DNA of 64,000 nt from Primorskyibacter marinus. GTDB lineage: Bacteria; Pseudomonadota; Alphaproteobacteria; Rhodobacterales; Rhodobacteraceae. This document shows positions 28,280 to 36,861 of this stretch, one piece after another; position 1 is the first letter of the stretch; each line of letters opens with the position of its first letter. Location of the stretch: the NCBI RefSeq assembly GCF_003313245.1, contig NZ_QJSD01000015.1, forward strand, positions 1 through 64,000. The letters run 5' to 3'. Made by a program: the position numbers and the translations under genes. The notes below the pieces were generated by a model, which saw nothing but the letters and a program-made list of their open reading frames with translations, was not told the origin of the DNA and ran no database searches.

Positions 28280-29647
28280 TCAGGGTTTGAGGCCCAATAC
28301 GTCGAGTATCCATCGTGCATATGCGAACAGCTCTCTGTCCTTCCGTGGGTAACCGATAAGCTGAATTCCAAGCGGCATGCCGTCCGCCTCCAGCACCGGC
28401 AGGCTTATGGCCGGAGCCCCGAGGACAGAGGAGGTCACCGCATAAATGGGATCGCCGGTCCAATCGTGGCCCTGGGGTGCCGGGCCGGGGGCAGACAGCG
28501 TAATGAGGCCCGTAAACTCGTCGCTGAGCGCCTCATGCGCTGCGCGCATTGCCTGTCGTTTATCCAGAAGTACCGCGTACTGATCGGCGGAAATCTTTTC
28601 CCAATCCGATAGCCGCCCCGATATGTTCTGACTTAACGAGTCGGGATCGCGTCTGTGGTAATACTTGAGAGGCCATAGAGATTCATAGCCGCAGATGTCA
28701 TTCGTCACGTCCAGCGCAGGCGTCATCAGCTGCTCGAAACCTTCCAGCCGAGGGCAGTTCTGGCACCCGGAAATCGGAATGCCGGCGGAGGACAGAATCT
28801 GGATAAAGGCATTGAATTTCGCTTGGATGTCTGGCGATGTCTTGTCCCACCCCGCGCTATTGAACCGGGCAAGGTGCCCCGGACGCGTAGGTTCCGGTAA
28901 GGCGACGTCACCGGTCAGGCCCACATATCCCGGATCGCCGCCACAGAATTTCGCTGCAACGCGTGCGGCGACCCAAGCATCGGTCAGCGTCGCCGCATGT
29001 GTGCCAAGCGCAGTCTGACTGAGATTGGAATAGGCACCTTCACGGTTGATTGCGCCAAAAGAAGGCTTGAAGCCGTAATTTGCGTTGTAGCTGGATGGTC
29101 GGATTAGCGAACCTACGACTTGGCTGCCGATGGCCACAGGCACAAACCCCGCACCAACAGCCGCGCCTGATCCACTTGATGAACCGCCCGGAGTGCGGCC
29201 GAGATCGAACGGGTTCCGCGTTGGGCCAGGATTATAGAATGCGAATTCAGTGGTAACTGTCTTGCCAAGAATGATCGCCCCCGCCGCTCGCAGGCCCGCG
29301 ATCAAAGCGCTATCGCGCCCGGTGTGGTTATCCTTGAAGATTGGGCTGCCACATTTGGTCGGCATATCCTCGGTTTCGAACAAGTCCTTGATACCAAGCG
29401 GCATTCCGTCGATTTCCGAAAGCGGGGCCCCGGCGGCGTAGCGCGCCGTCGACGCATCAGCCGCCGCCCGCGCCCCATCGATATTCAGCGTCACAAAGGC
29501 GCGCACATCGCCCTCGCGCCGATCGATTTCATCAAGACACCGGTCGAGATAGGCGCGCGGCGTATCGCTTCTGTCCAGAAAGCGCTCGACATGCATGTAG
29601 AAGCCCCGCAGGCGCGTAGCCTGCGGATTATATGTTTCGGATATCAT
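28280..29647 (-). CDS. Amidase-signature-family hydrolase (candidate maleamate amidase)
   Basis: 455 residues. The Ser-cisSer-Lys triad is recognisable: Lys87 (LGIKD), Ser156 in GGSSSGS, and Ser180 in QVVGSLIRPSS, with the usual 24-residue spacing. In Pseudomonas the maleamate step is done by NicF, an isochorismatase-fold enzyme; none is encoded here. This amidase lies between nicX and nicE, which is exactly where a maleamate to maleate hydrolase is needed, so a non-homologous replacement is the best guess. The start at 29647 could instead be the internal Met at about residue 18. Co-directional with both neighbours. Confidence 0.85.
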   Translation of the reverse strand: MISETYNPQATRLRGFYMHVERFLDRSDTPRAYLDRCLDEIDRREGDVRAFVTLNIDGARAAADASTARYAAGAPLSEIDGMPLGIKDLFETEDMPTKCGSPIFKDNHTGRDSALIAGLRAAGAIILGKTVTTEFAFYNPGPTRNPFDLGRTPGGSSSGSGAAVGAGFVPVAIGSQVVGSLIRPSSYNANYGFKPSFGAINREGAYSNLSQTALGTHAATLTDAWVAARVAAKFCGGDPGYVGLTGDVALPEPTRPGHLARFNSAGWDKTSPDIQAKFNAFIQILSSAGIPISGCQNCPRLEGFEQLMTPALDVTNDICGYESLWPLKYYHRRDPDSLSQNISGRLSDWEKISADQYAVLLDKRQAMRAAHEALSDEFTGLITLSAPGPAPQGHDWTGDPIYAVTSSVLGAPAISLPVLEADGMPLGIQLIGYPRKDRELFAYARWILDVLGLKP

Positions 29648-29670
29648 GAGATACGTCCTTTTGAGGAAGA

Positions 29671-30714
29671 TCAGCCGTAGATCGGAGTTAGCTTCTTGAA
29701 GGCTTCAAGCATCTGCGCATTGCCGACGAAGACACCCTCGTCCAGAATTTGTTCGCCATCGATCCAGAGCGATTGCATCCCAATCACAGTGTCGGGGTGG
29801 TTTTCGCCGCCGCCGGGTTCCCAGAACGGTACGCCAAGCCCGATCGCGTTGTAGCCAATCACCCGCTGATCCTCGATGAAACACTGGCCGGTGTAGCGCG
29901 CTGTGGGGTGAAATCCACAAGTGAAGTGAACCACATGGCCCAGATTGCCGTCGCCAGCCCGTTCCAGAGCCCGCATCATCACCTTGTTTTCGGGGCCGCC
30001 GCCAACCACTTCTTTGACATCGCCATCAAGGATCAGCGTCATAGGCTCGAATCCTGTAACATAGTATTCATGGAGCACGTCGCTGGTAACGAACTGCCCC
30101 TGTACGGTCTCTATCTCGGGAAGGAACACTACCGTACCGGGTACAAAGTAGCCGCCCGGCTTGTTGGCCTTGGACAGGGCAAACCCGTTGGTCGGTGCCA
30201 GCGTAAAGGTCAAGTCCGTGCCAGCCGCCGTCGTCACGCGCCCGGTCTTGCCCACGGACTTTTCGATCAGCCCGGAGAAAATGTCCCCAAATTCAAACAG
30301 GGTGTCCAGATCGGCACCGCCGAAGATACGCACGATTTCATCCGCGCCGATATCGGCGGCCAGCACATAGCGTGTACGCCCGTTTTTCATCGCCTCGTCA
30401 TGAGCATGGCATCCCGCCATGTACGGCATGCACAGGTCGATCCAGGCATCGCAAGTGGTAACCGCGGCCTCAACCGTGTCAGACACGTAGGCATCGGCCA
30501 GTCCGCCCTGAAACGGCAAGCGCGGTGCCAGGATCAGTGTCGAGACCTTCGCCCCGATCATATAGGCCGCGTCCTGAATGGCATTCACCGCTGTCAGGTC
30601 AGCGCCTGTATTGATGGTGATCAGAACGCTTTCGTCCTTCTTCACGCACATCATGTCACGCACGAATACCATCGCTGCACGGGCGAGTTTGGGTCCGACA
30701 TCAGTATGAAGCAT
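29671..30714 (-). CDS. nicX: 2,5-dihydroxypyridine 5,6-dioxygenase-like enzyme (NicX type)
   Basis: 347 residues, of the M29-aminopeptidase-like fold that includes NicX. Iron-site residues of NicX appear conserved: His263 (VVHFTCG) and the HxD pair His306-Asp308 (ENHPDT). NicX opens the pyridine ring of 2,5-dihydroxypyridine with O2 to give N-formylmaleamate. Overall similarity to Pseudomonas NicX is moderate, so the exact substrate could differ, but the neighbouring nicC-like and nicE genes support it. AAAGGAGC precedes the start on the minus strand. Confidence 0.8.
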   Translation of the reverse strand: MLHTDVGPKLARAAMVFVRDMMCVKKDESVLITINTGADLTAVNAIQDAAYMIGAKVSTLILAPRLPFQGGLADAYVSDTVEAAVTTCDAWIDLCMPYMAGCHAHDEAMKNGRTRYVLAADIGADEIVRIFGGADLDTLFEFGDIFSGLIEKSVGKTGRVTTAAGTDLTFTLAPTNGFALSKANKPGGYFVPGTVVFLPEIETVQGQFVTSDVLHEYYVTGFEPMTLILDGDVKEVVGGGPENKVMMRALERAGDGNLGHVVHFTCGFHPTARYTGQCFIEDQRVIGYNAIGLGVPFWEPGGGENHPDTVIGMQSLWIDGEQILDEGVFVGNAQMLEAFKKLTPIYG

Positions 30715-30765
30715 GGTAGGCTCCTTTCGGTTGAAAATTGGTGGAGGGAAGTATGGACGCTTTGG

Positions 30766-32079
30766 TCATCGTGCCAATTCAGGCAGGAAAAGCGCCAGTT
30801 GCGGAAAAGCGACGATCAGCACCACCAGCAGGATGGAACAGATCAAGAAGGGCAGCCCGGCCATGAAGATTTGCGAAAGGCGCAGCGATCCACCCGTGAT
30901 CGAATGCATGACGTAAAGCGCCAGCCCCAGCGGCGGCGTCACTGCGCCGATCTCCAGTGAAATCATCATGATCACGCCGAAGGACACTTCGTTGAACCCC
31001 AGGTTCTGCACGATGGGCAAAAGAATAGGGATCGTGAGCATCATGGTGGAGATTGCGTCGAGGAACATGCCTGCAACCAGCAAGACAATGAAAATGACCG
31101 CAATCATCGTGTAGATGCCGAAATCGAAGCCTGTTGCCCAATTCACAAGCCCATGGGTGGCACCGGAATAGGCGAATACCTGCGAAAAAGTGGAGGCACC
31201 GACGATTACAAAGAAGATCATCACCGAAAAGCGCAGAGATTCCTTTACAGAGCAAACCAACACGTCGATTGCGAAACAACGGTAGAACACCATCAGCACC
31301 AGGACAGCAAGCACACCGAACGCCGCGGATTCAGAAGGGGTCGCAATACCGGCGATGATGGTGCCGACCACGGCCACGATCACCAGCGACAGCGGCAGAA
31401 CATCCGTTGTGAAGATGCGGAACTTTCGCCCAATCGAGATTTTCTCAGTAGTGTAGTCCGGTGCACCTTGGGGATCGAGTTTTGTCATGATGAAGATCGT
31501 GGCGGCATAGAACGTCGCCAGAAGAAGTCCGGGGATCACCCCCGCAAGCAGAAGCGATCCGACATCGATCCGCGCCAGGCTACCCAGTAGCACCATGAGG
31601 ATCGACGGCGGGATCAGGATGGCAAGCCCCCCGGCCCCCAGCAACGGTCCGACGATGAACGCACTTTTGTAGCCGCGCCGTTCGCCCTCGGGCACCATGA
31701 TCGATCCCAGCATCGCGGTGCTGGCCAGACTGGAACCGGACATCGCTGCCGTGACCGTCCCGCCCGCGATGGTGATGTAGGACAGCCGCCCCTTGAAGTT
31801 TCCGAACAGTTTGTCGAGCGCGTCAAAAGCGCGTTTCGACAGACCGGATCGAAAGAACAGTTCCCCCATCATGATGAACAGCGGAATTGGCACCAGCAAA
31901 AAGCTGTTGACGGAGGTCGCGCCGTTGGCGACCAGCTGCGAGACGCCGCGCTCGCCACCCATGAACAAGTAAACGCCCACAATATTGGTGATCAGAAAGC
32001 CTATGGCGACGGGGAAACCAAGCGCCATAAGGAACAGGATCAATCCACACATCAGAAGGGCGGCAGAATACCATTCCAT
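30766..32079 (-). CDS. dctM: TRAP transporter large permease (DctM)
   Basis: 437 residues with about twelve hydrophobic segments. DctM hallmarks are present: LVPIPLFIMMGELFFRSGLS, AGGTVTAAMSGSSLASTAML, GPLLGAGGLAILIPPSILM and SLEIGAVTPPLGLALYVM. It forms the sodium-driven transport channel together with DctQ. It lies five bases downstream of dctQ and 51 bases before nicX, so transporter and ring-cleavage genes form one unit. Presumed cargo is a pyridine carboxylate such as 6-hydroxynicotinate or nicotinate, inferred from the locus. Confidence 0.93.
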   Translation of the reverse strand: MEWYSAALLMCGLILFLMALGFPVAIGFLITNIVGVYLFMGGERGVSQLVANGATSVNSFLLVPIPLFIMMGELFFRSGLSKRAFDALDKLFGNFKGRLSYITIAGGTVTAAMSGSSLASTAMLGSIMVPEGERRGYKSAFIVGPLLGAGGLAILIPPSILMVLLGSLARIDVGSLLLAGVIPGLLLATFYAATIFIMTKLDPQGAPDYTTEKISIGRKFRIFTTDVLPLSLVIVAVVGTIIAGIATPSESAAFGVLAVLVLMVFYRCFAIDVLVCSVKESLRFSVMIFFVIVGASTFSQVFAYSGATHGLVNWATGFDFGIYTMIAVIFIVLLVAGMFLDAISTMMLTIPILLPIVQNLGFNEVSFGVIMMISLEIGAVTPPLGLALYVMHSITGGSLRLSQIFMAGLPFLICSILLVVLIVAFPQLALFLPELAR

Positions 32080-32083
32080 GATT

Positions 32084-32581
32084 TTAGCCTCCTAGAGCCA
32101 CGGTATCGTTGGATAGTGCCCCGGCACCGAACGCATCCCGAAGAAACTGGAGAGCGAGCAGAAAGAACCCTATGGGAAGTGGCGCGAAGCGAACCCAGCG
32201 CGGAGTCTCGATCGCGGAAACGTCGTAATATCCGATATTGGCATGTACGACGGTTGCGGATCTGTAGCTGAGATAGAGGCACACAATCGCGCAGATCAGT
32301 GCCACACACTGTGCCAGCCTGCGACGAGGGACGCCGCGCAGCTGATCGGCGATAACCTCCACATAAATGTGTCCACGCTCGCGTTGCAGCCAAGGAGTAG
32401 CAAGAAAGGTCGCATAGACGAGGAAAATTGCACTGTAGTCGTTCACCCAGACCGATGCCCCTATCCGCAGGACACGCAGGGCAGCGTCGTAGAAGATCAA
32501 AAGGGGCACCAGGGCGAGCAGAATTCCTGCGATAATCGCCATGGCATTCAACAAGCCATCAAAAAGCCGGATCATGCTCAC
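32084..32581 (-). CDS. dctQ: TRAP transporter small permease (DctQ)
   Basis: 165 residues, four predicted membrane helices. The family motif around VNDYSAIFLVYATFLATPWLQRERGHIYVEV is characteristic (W..R.. and HI.V in particular). It pairs with the DctM protein encoded just downstream. The gene follows dctP after a stem-loop. Confidence 0.9.
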   Translation of the reverse strand: MSMIRLFDGLLNAMAIIAGILLALVPLLIFYDAALRVLRIGASVWVNDYSAIFLVYATFLATPWLQRERGHIYVEVIADQLRGVPRRRLAQCVALICAIVCLYLSYRSATVVHANIGYYDVSAIETPRWVRFAPLPIGFFLLALQFLRDAFGAGALSNDTVALGG

Positions 32582-32620
32582 TATCTTTCGTAAGAGAGTA
32601 GGGGAGTTTCAAAGGGACGG

Positions 32621-32655
32621 GTGAGGCCCGACGGATCAGTCTGGCGGGCCGTCAC
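32621..32655 (-). promoter_or_regulatory. Stem-loop between dctP and dctQ
   Basis: GTGAGGCCCG (32621-32630) pairs with CGGGCCGTCAC (32645-32655) with one bulged base. It lies directly after the binding-protein gene and could protect the dctP part of the transcript or cause partial termination, making more binding protein than permease. Confidence 0.5.
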
Positions 32656-32669
32656 TCGATGGAAGCGCG

Positions 32670-33671
32670 TTAACGCGTGAATGCAGCTTCGAGATTATTG
32701 CGGTTCTTCGCACCCGAAGATTCTTCCACCAGATCCCACAGTGCCTCGGTCGCTGACGCGAGATAGGCTTCGGCCGCCTCGCCCTGCAATTCGATATCCT
32801 GCATACCGGCGTCATGCAGCGCCGCGGTCTCGGTCTCCTGCAAGCCTATCATGTAGTCGTGCGCGATCAGCTCGTATTCTATCGCGATTTCGGTCAGTAG
32901 CTCTTGCGCCTCTGGCTCCAGCTTGGTCCAAGCCTCCTTGCCAACCAGCACCGACACATCGCCCTGCCAAAAGTTGGGCGTGATCCGGAAATTGGTATGA
33001 TCCTGCCAGGAAAAATCCGTCAGCCCGATATCCAGCCAGCCGAACCCGTCCACCCGACCCCGCGACAGAGCCTCGTACAGCTCGGCGACCTCGACATTTA
33101 TCGGCGTCGCATTCACATGCTTCATGACCGGATGCCACAGAAAAGGTGCCCGAACCCGCATGCCGGTCAGATCAATATCGCCATCCGCTGTCTGGGCGGG
33201 TTCCTTGTTAAGATAGACATAAAACGTGTAGCCCGAGCCGAAATAGCCCAGATAATGCAGGCCAATGTTGTCAAAGAACGGGCGCAACAAGTCAAAAGAT
33301 CCGCGCTCACGAAGCTCCGCCGCCGTGTAATCACTTAGGACCAGCGCGCGAGCCTCGGGAACACGCTGCTGGAACGCCGAGATCGTGCCATACCACATGT
33401 CATTCACGCCCAGATCGAGCGATCCAATCTGTTCAGAAAGGGGCGTAACCTCGGGGCCGCCGACTATACGGATCTGGACCAACCCTTCACCGCGCTTGTT
33501 CACCTCTTCCACGAAATTCTGAAGCGGAACATGAAAGAATGACGTGGTCGGCCAGCCCGTGATAAGGCGCAGCGTCGTTTCCGCCGTTGCCGGGGTTCCA
33601 CCGGCGGCGAAGGCCGTCATCGCCAGCGCACTGACCGTAAAAAGCGTTCGAAAAGTGGTCTTGATCGTCAT
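32670..33671 (-). CDS. dctP: TRAP transporter solute-binding protein (DctP)
   Basis: 333 residues from the ATG at 33671, which gives a proper signal peptide (MTIKTTFRTLFTVSALAMTA, cleavage near PATAE). The mature protein has typical DctP text, including LGYFGSGYTFYVYLNKEP and GMRVRAPFLWHPVMKHVNATPI, in which the conserved Arg that binds a substrate carboxylate is expected (GMRVR). It captures its ligand in the periplasm. It is the first gene of the minus arm and divergent from nicC. Confidence 0.92.
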   Translation of the reverse strand: MTIKTTFRTLFTVSALAMTAFAAGGTPATAETTLRLITGWPTTSFFHVPLQNFVEEVNKRGEGLVQIRIVGGPEVTPLSEQIGSLDLGVNDMWYGTISAFQQRVPEARALVLSDYTAAELRERGSFDLLRPFFDNIGLHYLGYFGSGYTFYVYLNKEPAQTADGDIDLTGMRVRAPFLWHPVMKHVNATPINVEVAELYEALSRGRVDGFGWLDIGLTDFSWQDHTNFRITPNFWQGDVSVLVGKEAWTKLEPEAQELLTEIAIEYELIAHDYMIGLQETETAALHDAGMQDIELQGEAAEAYLASATEALWDLVEESSGAKNRNNLEAAFTR

Positions 33672-33735
33672 CTGGACTTTCTCCGTGTTGGATGAGGGCC
33701 GCACCTTATCTTAGATGCACGCGGTGCTTTTCACC

Positions 33736-33758
33736 CTTATATCCCTATGTTTTATAAG
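33736..33758. promoter_or_regulatory. Candidate operator 1 in the divergent dctP-nicC region
   Basis: CTTATA (33736-33741) and TATAAG (33753-33758) form perfect arms around 11 bases, 65 bases upstream of the dctP start. The whole 349-base region 33672-34020 has no gene and is AT-rich in its centre, as expected for two divergent promoters. Confidence 0.45.
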
Positions 33759-33846
33759 TATTATTTTGCACCCTGATTTGCATTTTTGGGCGCTGGTACT
33801 GACCTATCTAACGAGCCCTCTTCGAAACAGTCCAGAAAATCTTCCT

Positions 33847-33869
33847 ACTGATAACATTTTTATATCAGT
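33847..33869. promoter_or_regulatory. Candidate operator 2 in the divergent dctP-nicC region
   Basis: ACTGATA (33847-33853) and TATCAGT (33863-33869) form perfect seven-base arms around nine bases. It lies roughly mid-way between dctP and nicC and could serve either promoter. No dedicated regulator gene remains within the locus, so the protein that reads it is unknown. Confidence 0.5.
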
Positions 33870-34020
33870 GCGATAATTTTCTTGAGTTTGAGCTTTTTCG
33901 CCTGCTTCTTCTCGCCACATGCGTTCGCCCAAAGATAGCGGCACACGCGCTCCAATTGCCGGGCTCTGCGCACCGGTATGCGGCTTTTTCAGGCGCAAAA
34001 CACAAAGAAGAGGTTGAAAA

Positions 34021-35181
34021 ATGTCAAAAGCCAATTTGAAAATCGCGGTCGTAGGGGCCGGCCTTGGCGGTTCAACCGCAGCCGCTCTACTGCAACGACA
34101 GGGATTCGACACCACACTGTACGAGCAAGCCCCAGCATTCGGCCGTGTTGGCGCAGCCATCCACTTGGGCCCCAACCTAGTCAAGGTACTTCGGATATTG
34201 GGACTGGAACAACAATTCCTGAAAACCAGTGTCGCCATGACAAACTGGGTCAGCCGCAAGTGGGACACGGGGGAAACCCTGTTGGATTATGAGGTCGACG
34301 GCGAAAACCGGTTTGGCGCGCATTACCTGCAAGCGCATCGGGGCGACTTTCATGCCGCTGTCACCGGTGCCGTTGATCCTGAGACTGTCGTGTTCAACAA
34401 GAAACTCGTGGGCTACGAATTGAAGGGCGGCAAGCCACTGCTGACCTTCGAGGACGGATCGACCGCTACGCACGACATCGTTATCGGTGCCGACGGGGTG
34501 AACTCCAAGCTGCGGACGATCCTCGCAGGGGCACCAAAGCCGATCTTCATGAAACAGGTCGCGCACCGGTCGATCTTCCCGACCGAGCTTCTGGGTAAGC
34601 AGGGCGACCAAGAAACGGGTCTTTATACCAAGTGGTGGGGAGAGAAAGGCGAACACCGGATGGTGAACCACTATTTCTTCACCCCCGACCGGAAAGAGTT
34701 CTTCGTCTATACAAGCACCCCACGCGAAACCTGGGATTTCGAAGGGTCTTCAGCCCCCGCCGATATCGAGGGAATATTGCAGGCCTTCGACGGTGCCCAT
34801 CCCGATCTTGTTCAGGTCGTCAAAGCCATGCCGCCGGAACGGTCGTCGATGTGGTCTCAGTTCATATGCGAGCCGCTGGAGAAATGGACACATGGTCCAA
34901 TCGCAATGCTGGGTGACGCGGTTCATCCCATGCCTCCCTATCTGGGCCAGGGAGCGGCTATGGCGGTCGAGGACGGCGCGATGCTGGCCCGGTGCATTGG
35001 TGCCTTTCCGGACGATGTCGATCACGCGTTCCGCGTTTACGAGGCCAATCGCATCGCGCGCACGGCAAAGGTGCAATACACGGCGCGGAACCATGACATC
35101 TGGCTGCGCGACTTCGCTGATCCGGACTGGATCTTCGGTTACGACGCCTGGGACGGTCCTCTTAAAAAAGCGGTGGCCTGA
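34021..35181 (+). CDS. nicC: FAD-dependent 6-hydroxynicotinate 3-monooxygenase-like enzyme
   Basis: 386 residues, class A flavin monooxygenase. FAD motifs: VVGAGLGGS (about 10-18), GADGVNSKLR, and LGDAVHPMPPYLGQGAAMA. Two stretches closely parallel Pseudomonas NicC as I recall it: YEQAPAFGRVGAAIHLGPN with active-site His48, and the C-terminal DPDWIFGYDAWDG. NicC decarboxylates and hydroxylates 6-hydroxynicotinate to 2,5-dihydroxypyridine, the NicX substrate. It begins the plus arm of the divergent locus, preceded by AAGAAGAGG. No nicotinate hydroxylase (NicAB) genes are in the window, so 6-hydroxynicotinate may be imported or made elsewhere. Confidence 0.87.
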   Translation: MSKANLKIAVVGAGLGGSTAAALLQRQGFDTTLYEQAPAFGRVGAAIHLGPNLVKVLRILGLEQQFLKTSVAMTNWVSRKWDTGETLLDYEVDGENRFGAHYLQAHRGDFHAAVTGAVDPETVVFNKKLVGYELKGGKPLLTFEDGSTATHDIVIGADGVNSKLRTILAGAPKPIFMKQVAHRSIFPTELLGKQGDQETGLYTKWWGEKGEHRMVNHYFFTPDRKEFFVYTSTPRETWDFEGSSAPADIEGILQAFDGAHPDLVQVVKAMPPERSSMWSQFICEPLEKWTHGPIAMLGDAVHPMPPYLGQGAAMAVEDGAMLARCIGAFPDDVDHAFRVYEANRIARTAKVQYTARNHDIWLRDFADPDWIFGYDAWDGPLKKAVA

Positions 35182-35184
35182 GCC

Positions 35185-35997
35185 ATGGCCAAAAAAAAAT
35201 CTGACTTCAACGGCGATACGCTGCGCGGCATGACCGACCTGAGTGGTCAGACGGCTGTGGTCACTGGCGGCAGCGCCGGAATCGGTAAGGCCACGGCGCG
35301 GCTTCTGGCCGAAGCCGGCGCGAATGTGGTGATCGTCAATCGCCGCGCCGAGGCAGGGCGCGTGGTGGCTGATGCGCTCGTGGCCGAAGGTCACAGCGCC
35401 GTTGCCATGGCCTGCGATGTTGGCGACGAGGAATCGATCCGGCACCTTTTCGAAGACACAGCCGGACGCTTCGGCACGGTGAACATCCTGGTAAACAATG
35501 CCGGGATCATGCCCAAGACGCCCTTCACCGAAGTGACCGCCGAGGAATGGGACACGGTCCAGCGCGTCAACCTGCGCGGCACCTTTCTGTGCATGCGCGA
35601 AGCCGCGCGCCTGATGCAGGACAACCCAGAGGGCGGGCGAATCGTAAATGTCTCATCCACCAGTTCGATGCATCCGGGTGTTATCGGCAATGCCGCCTAT
35701 TGCGCATCCAAGGGTGGCGTCAACATGTTGACTAAATCAGCGGCTTTCGACCTTGCGCCGGATAGTATCAACGTCAATGCGGTTCTCCCCGGGGGCACCG
35801 AAACCGAAGGCGTCGAGGAATTGCGCAAGGGTTCGACCGTTTTTGTCGGACCGAACACTGAGAAGCAGCGCTACCGCTTCGGTCGCCTGGCTGAACCGTT
35901 GGAAGTCGCCGCTGCGATCTTCTTCCTCGCCAGCCCTGCCGCCAATTACATCACCGGCCAGACACTTGTGGTCGATGGCGGTTTTCAAGTCGCGTGA
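35185..35997 (+). CDS. Short-chain dehydrogenase/reductase in the pyridine locus
   Basis: 270 residues. Rossmann motif TGGSAGIGKAT, NNAG at the fourth strand, catalytic Ser in VSSTSS and YxxxK as YCASK. It starts four bases after nicC stops. The standard nic pathway contains no such step, so it may act on a side product or on a different starting compound such as an aldehyde or alcohol precursor. The function is open; the fold is certain. A poly-A/Lys start (MAKKKSDFNGD) is unusual but the next Met (residue 16) lacks a ribosome binding site. Confidence 0.85.
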   Translation: MAKKKSDFNGDTLRGMTDLSGQTAVVTGGSAGIGKATARLLAEAGANVVIVNRRAEAGRVVADALVAEGHSAVAMACDVGDEESIRHLFEDTAGRFGTVNILVNNAGIMPKTPFTEVTAEEWDTVQRVNLRGTFLCMREAARLMQDNPEGGRIVNVSSTSSMHPGVIGNAAYCASKGGVNMLTKSAAFDLAPDSINVNAVLPGGTETEGVEELRKGSTVFVGPNTEKQRYRFGRLAEPLEVAAAIFFLASPAANYITGQTLVVDGGFQVA

Positions 35998-36016
35998 CGT
36001 AGAAAAAGGATTTTCC

Positions 36017-36853
36017 ATGAATATCATCGATTTCAGGGCACGGCCGACCACCAGGGAATTTGAATATGTCCAGACCAATCCCGCGATGATCGATGAGTTC
36101 GAGCGCATGGGTTTCAAACCCAAACCGCTCGGCTCGATCGAGGATTTCATCGCGACACTGGATGCTGCCGGCGTGACCCAGGCTGTCATACCTGCCCGGG
36201 ATGCTGAAACCAACTGGGGCGAGAAGGTCTCTAACGACTACCTCGCTGAAATCGTGGGTAAGTATCCAGATCGCATTATCGGTTTTGCCGGGACCGATCC
36301 GCTCAAGGGGCGGGCCGCGGTCGAAGAAATCGATCGCGCCATTCGCGAACTGGGGCTTTCGGGCGTCTCGCTTGACCCGTGTTTCGCCTTCATGGCACCG
36401 AATGATCGGCGTCTCTATCCGCTTTATGAGAAGTGCATCGAGTTGAACGTGCCGGTGATCCTTACCATCGGACCTCTGCCGATAAAGCCGCTGCGAATGG
36501 AACATGGTGATCCGATGACCGTGGACGCGCTGGCCACAGATCTTCCGGATCTGGACATTGTCTGTTCCCATGGCGGCTGGCCCTGGACCCAACAGATGAT
36601 CGCGATCGCTATGCGCCATGACAATGTGTGGTTTGAAAACGCCGGCTATCACACGATGCCGGGGGCCGAGATGATCGTGCAGGCCGCCAATACACTGATC
36701 CCCGACAAAGTGCTTTTTGCCACCGCCTATCCCGGTGGGCAGTGCGACAGCCTGAAGGAAGAAGTAGAGCAGTTCAAGAATCTCGGATACGCGCCAGACG
36801 TGTTGCAAAAGGTGTTTCACGACAACGCCAAAGCACTGCTAACCCGCGATTAG
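36017..36853 (+). CDS. Amidohydrolase-2-like TIM-barrel protein lacking key metal ligands
   Basis: 278 residues. It aligns with the amidohydrolase-2 family in outline (GSIEDFIATLDAAGVTQAVI, FAGTDPLKGRAAVEEID, CSHGGWPW, and a C-terminal NAKALL). However, the N-terminal HxH metal motif is replaced by FRARP and the C-terminal catalytic Asp (normally GSDYP or GTDYP) by LFATAYPGG. Either it binds a metal differently or acts without one. Family relatives include decarboxylases and lactonases. It lies between the SDR and the alpha/beta hydrolase genes and is probably co-expressed with nicC. Confidence 0.75.
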   Translation: MNIIDFRARPTTREFEYVQTNPAMIDEFERMGFKPKPLGSIEDFIATLDAAGVTQAVIPARDAETNWGEKVSNDYLAEIVGKYPDRIIGFAGTDPLKGRAAVEEIDRAIRELGLSGVSLDPCFAFMAPNDRRLYPLYEKCIELNVPVILTIGPLPIKPLRMEHGDPMTVDALATDLPDLDIVCSHGGWPWTQQMIAIAMRHDNVWFENAGYHTMPGAEMIVQAANTLIPDKVLFATAYPGGQCDSLKEEVEQFKNLGYAPDVLQKVFHDNAKALLTRD

Positions 36854-36861
36854 AGGTTCCG

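Noticed and set aside
29749-30960. Plus-strand frame of 403 codons opposite nicX
   Set aside because: Shadow of nicX, whose iron-site residues are identifiable.
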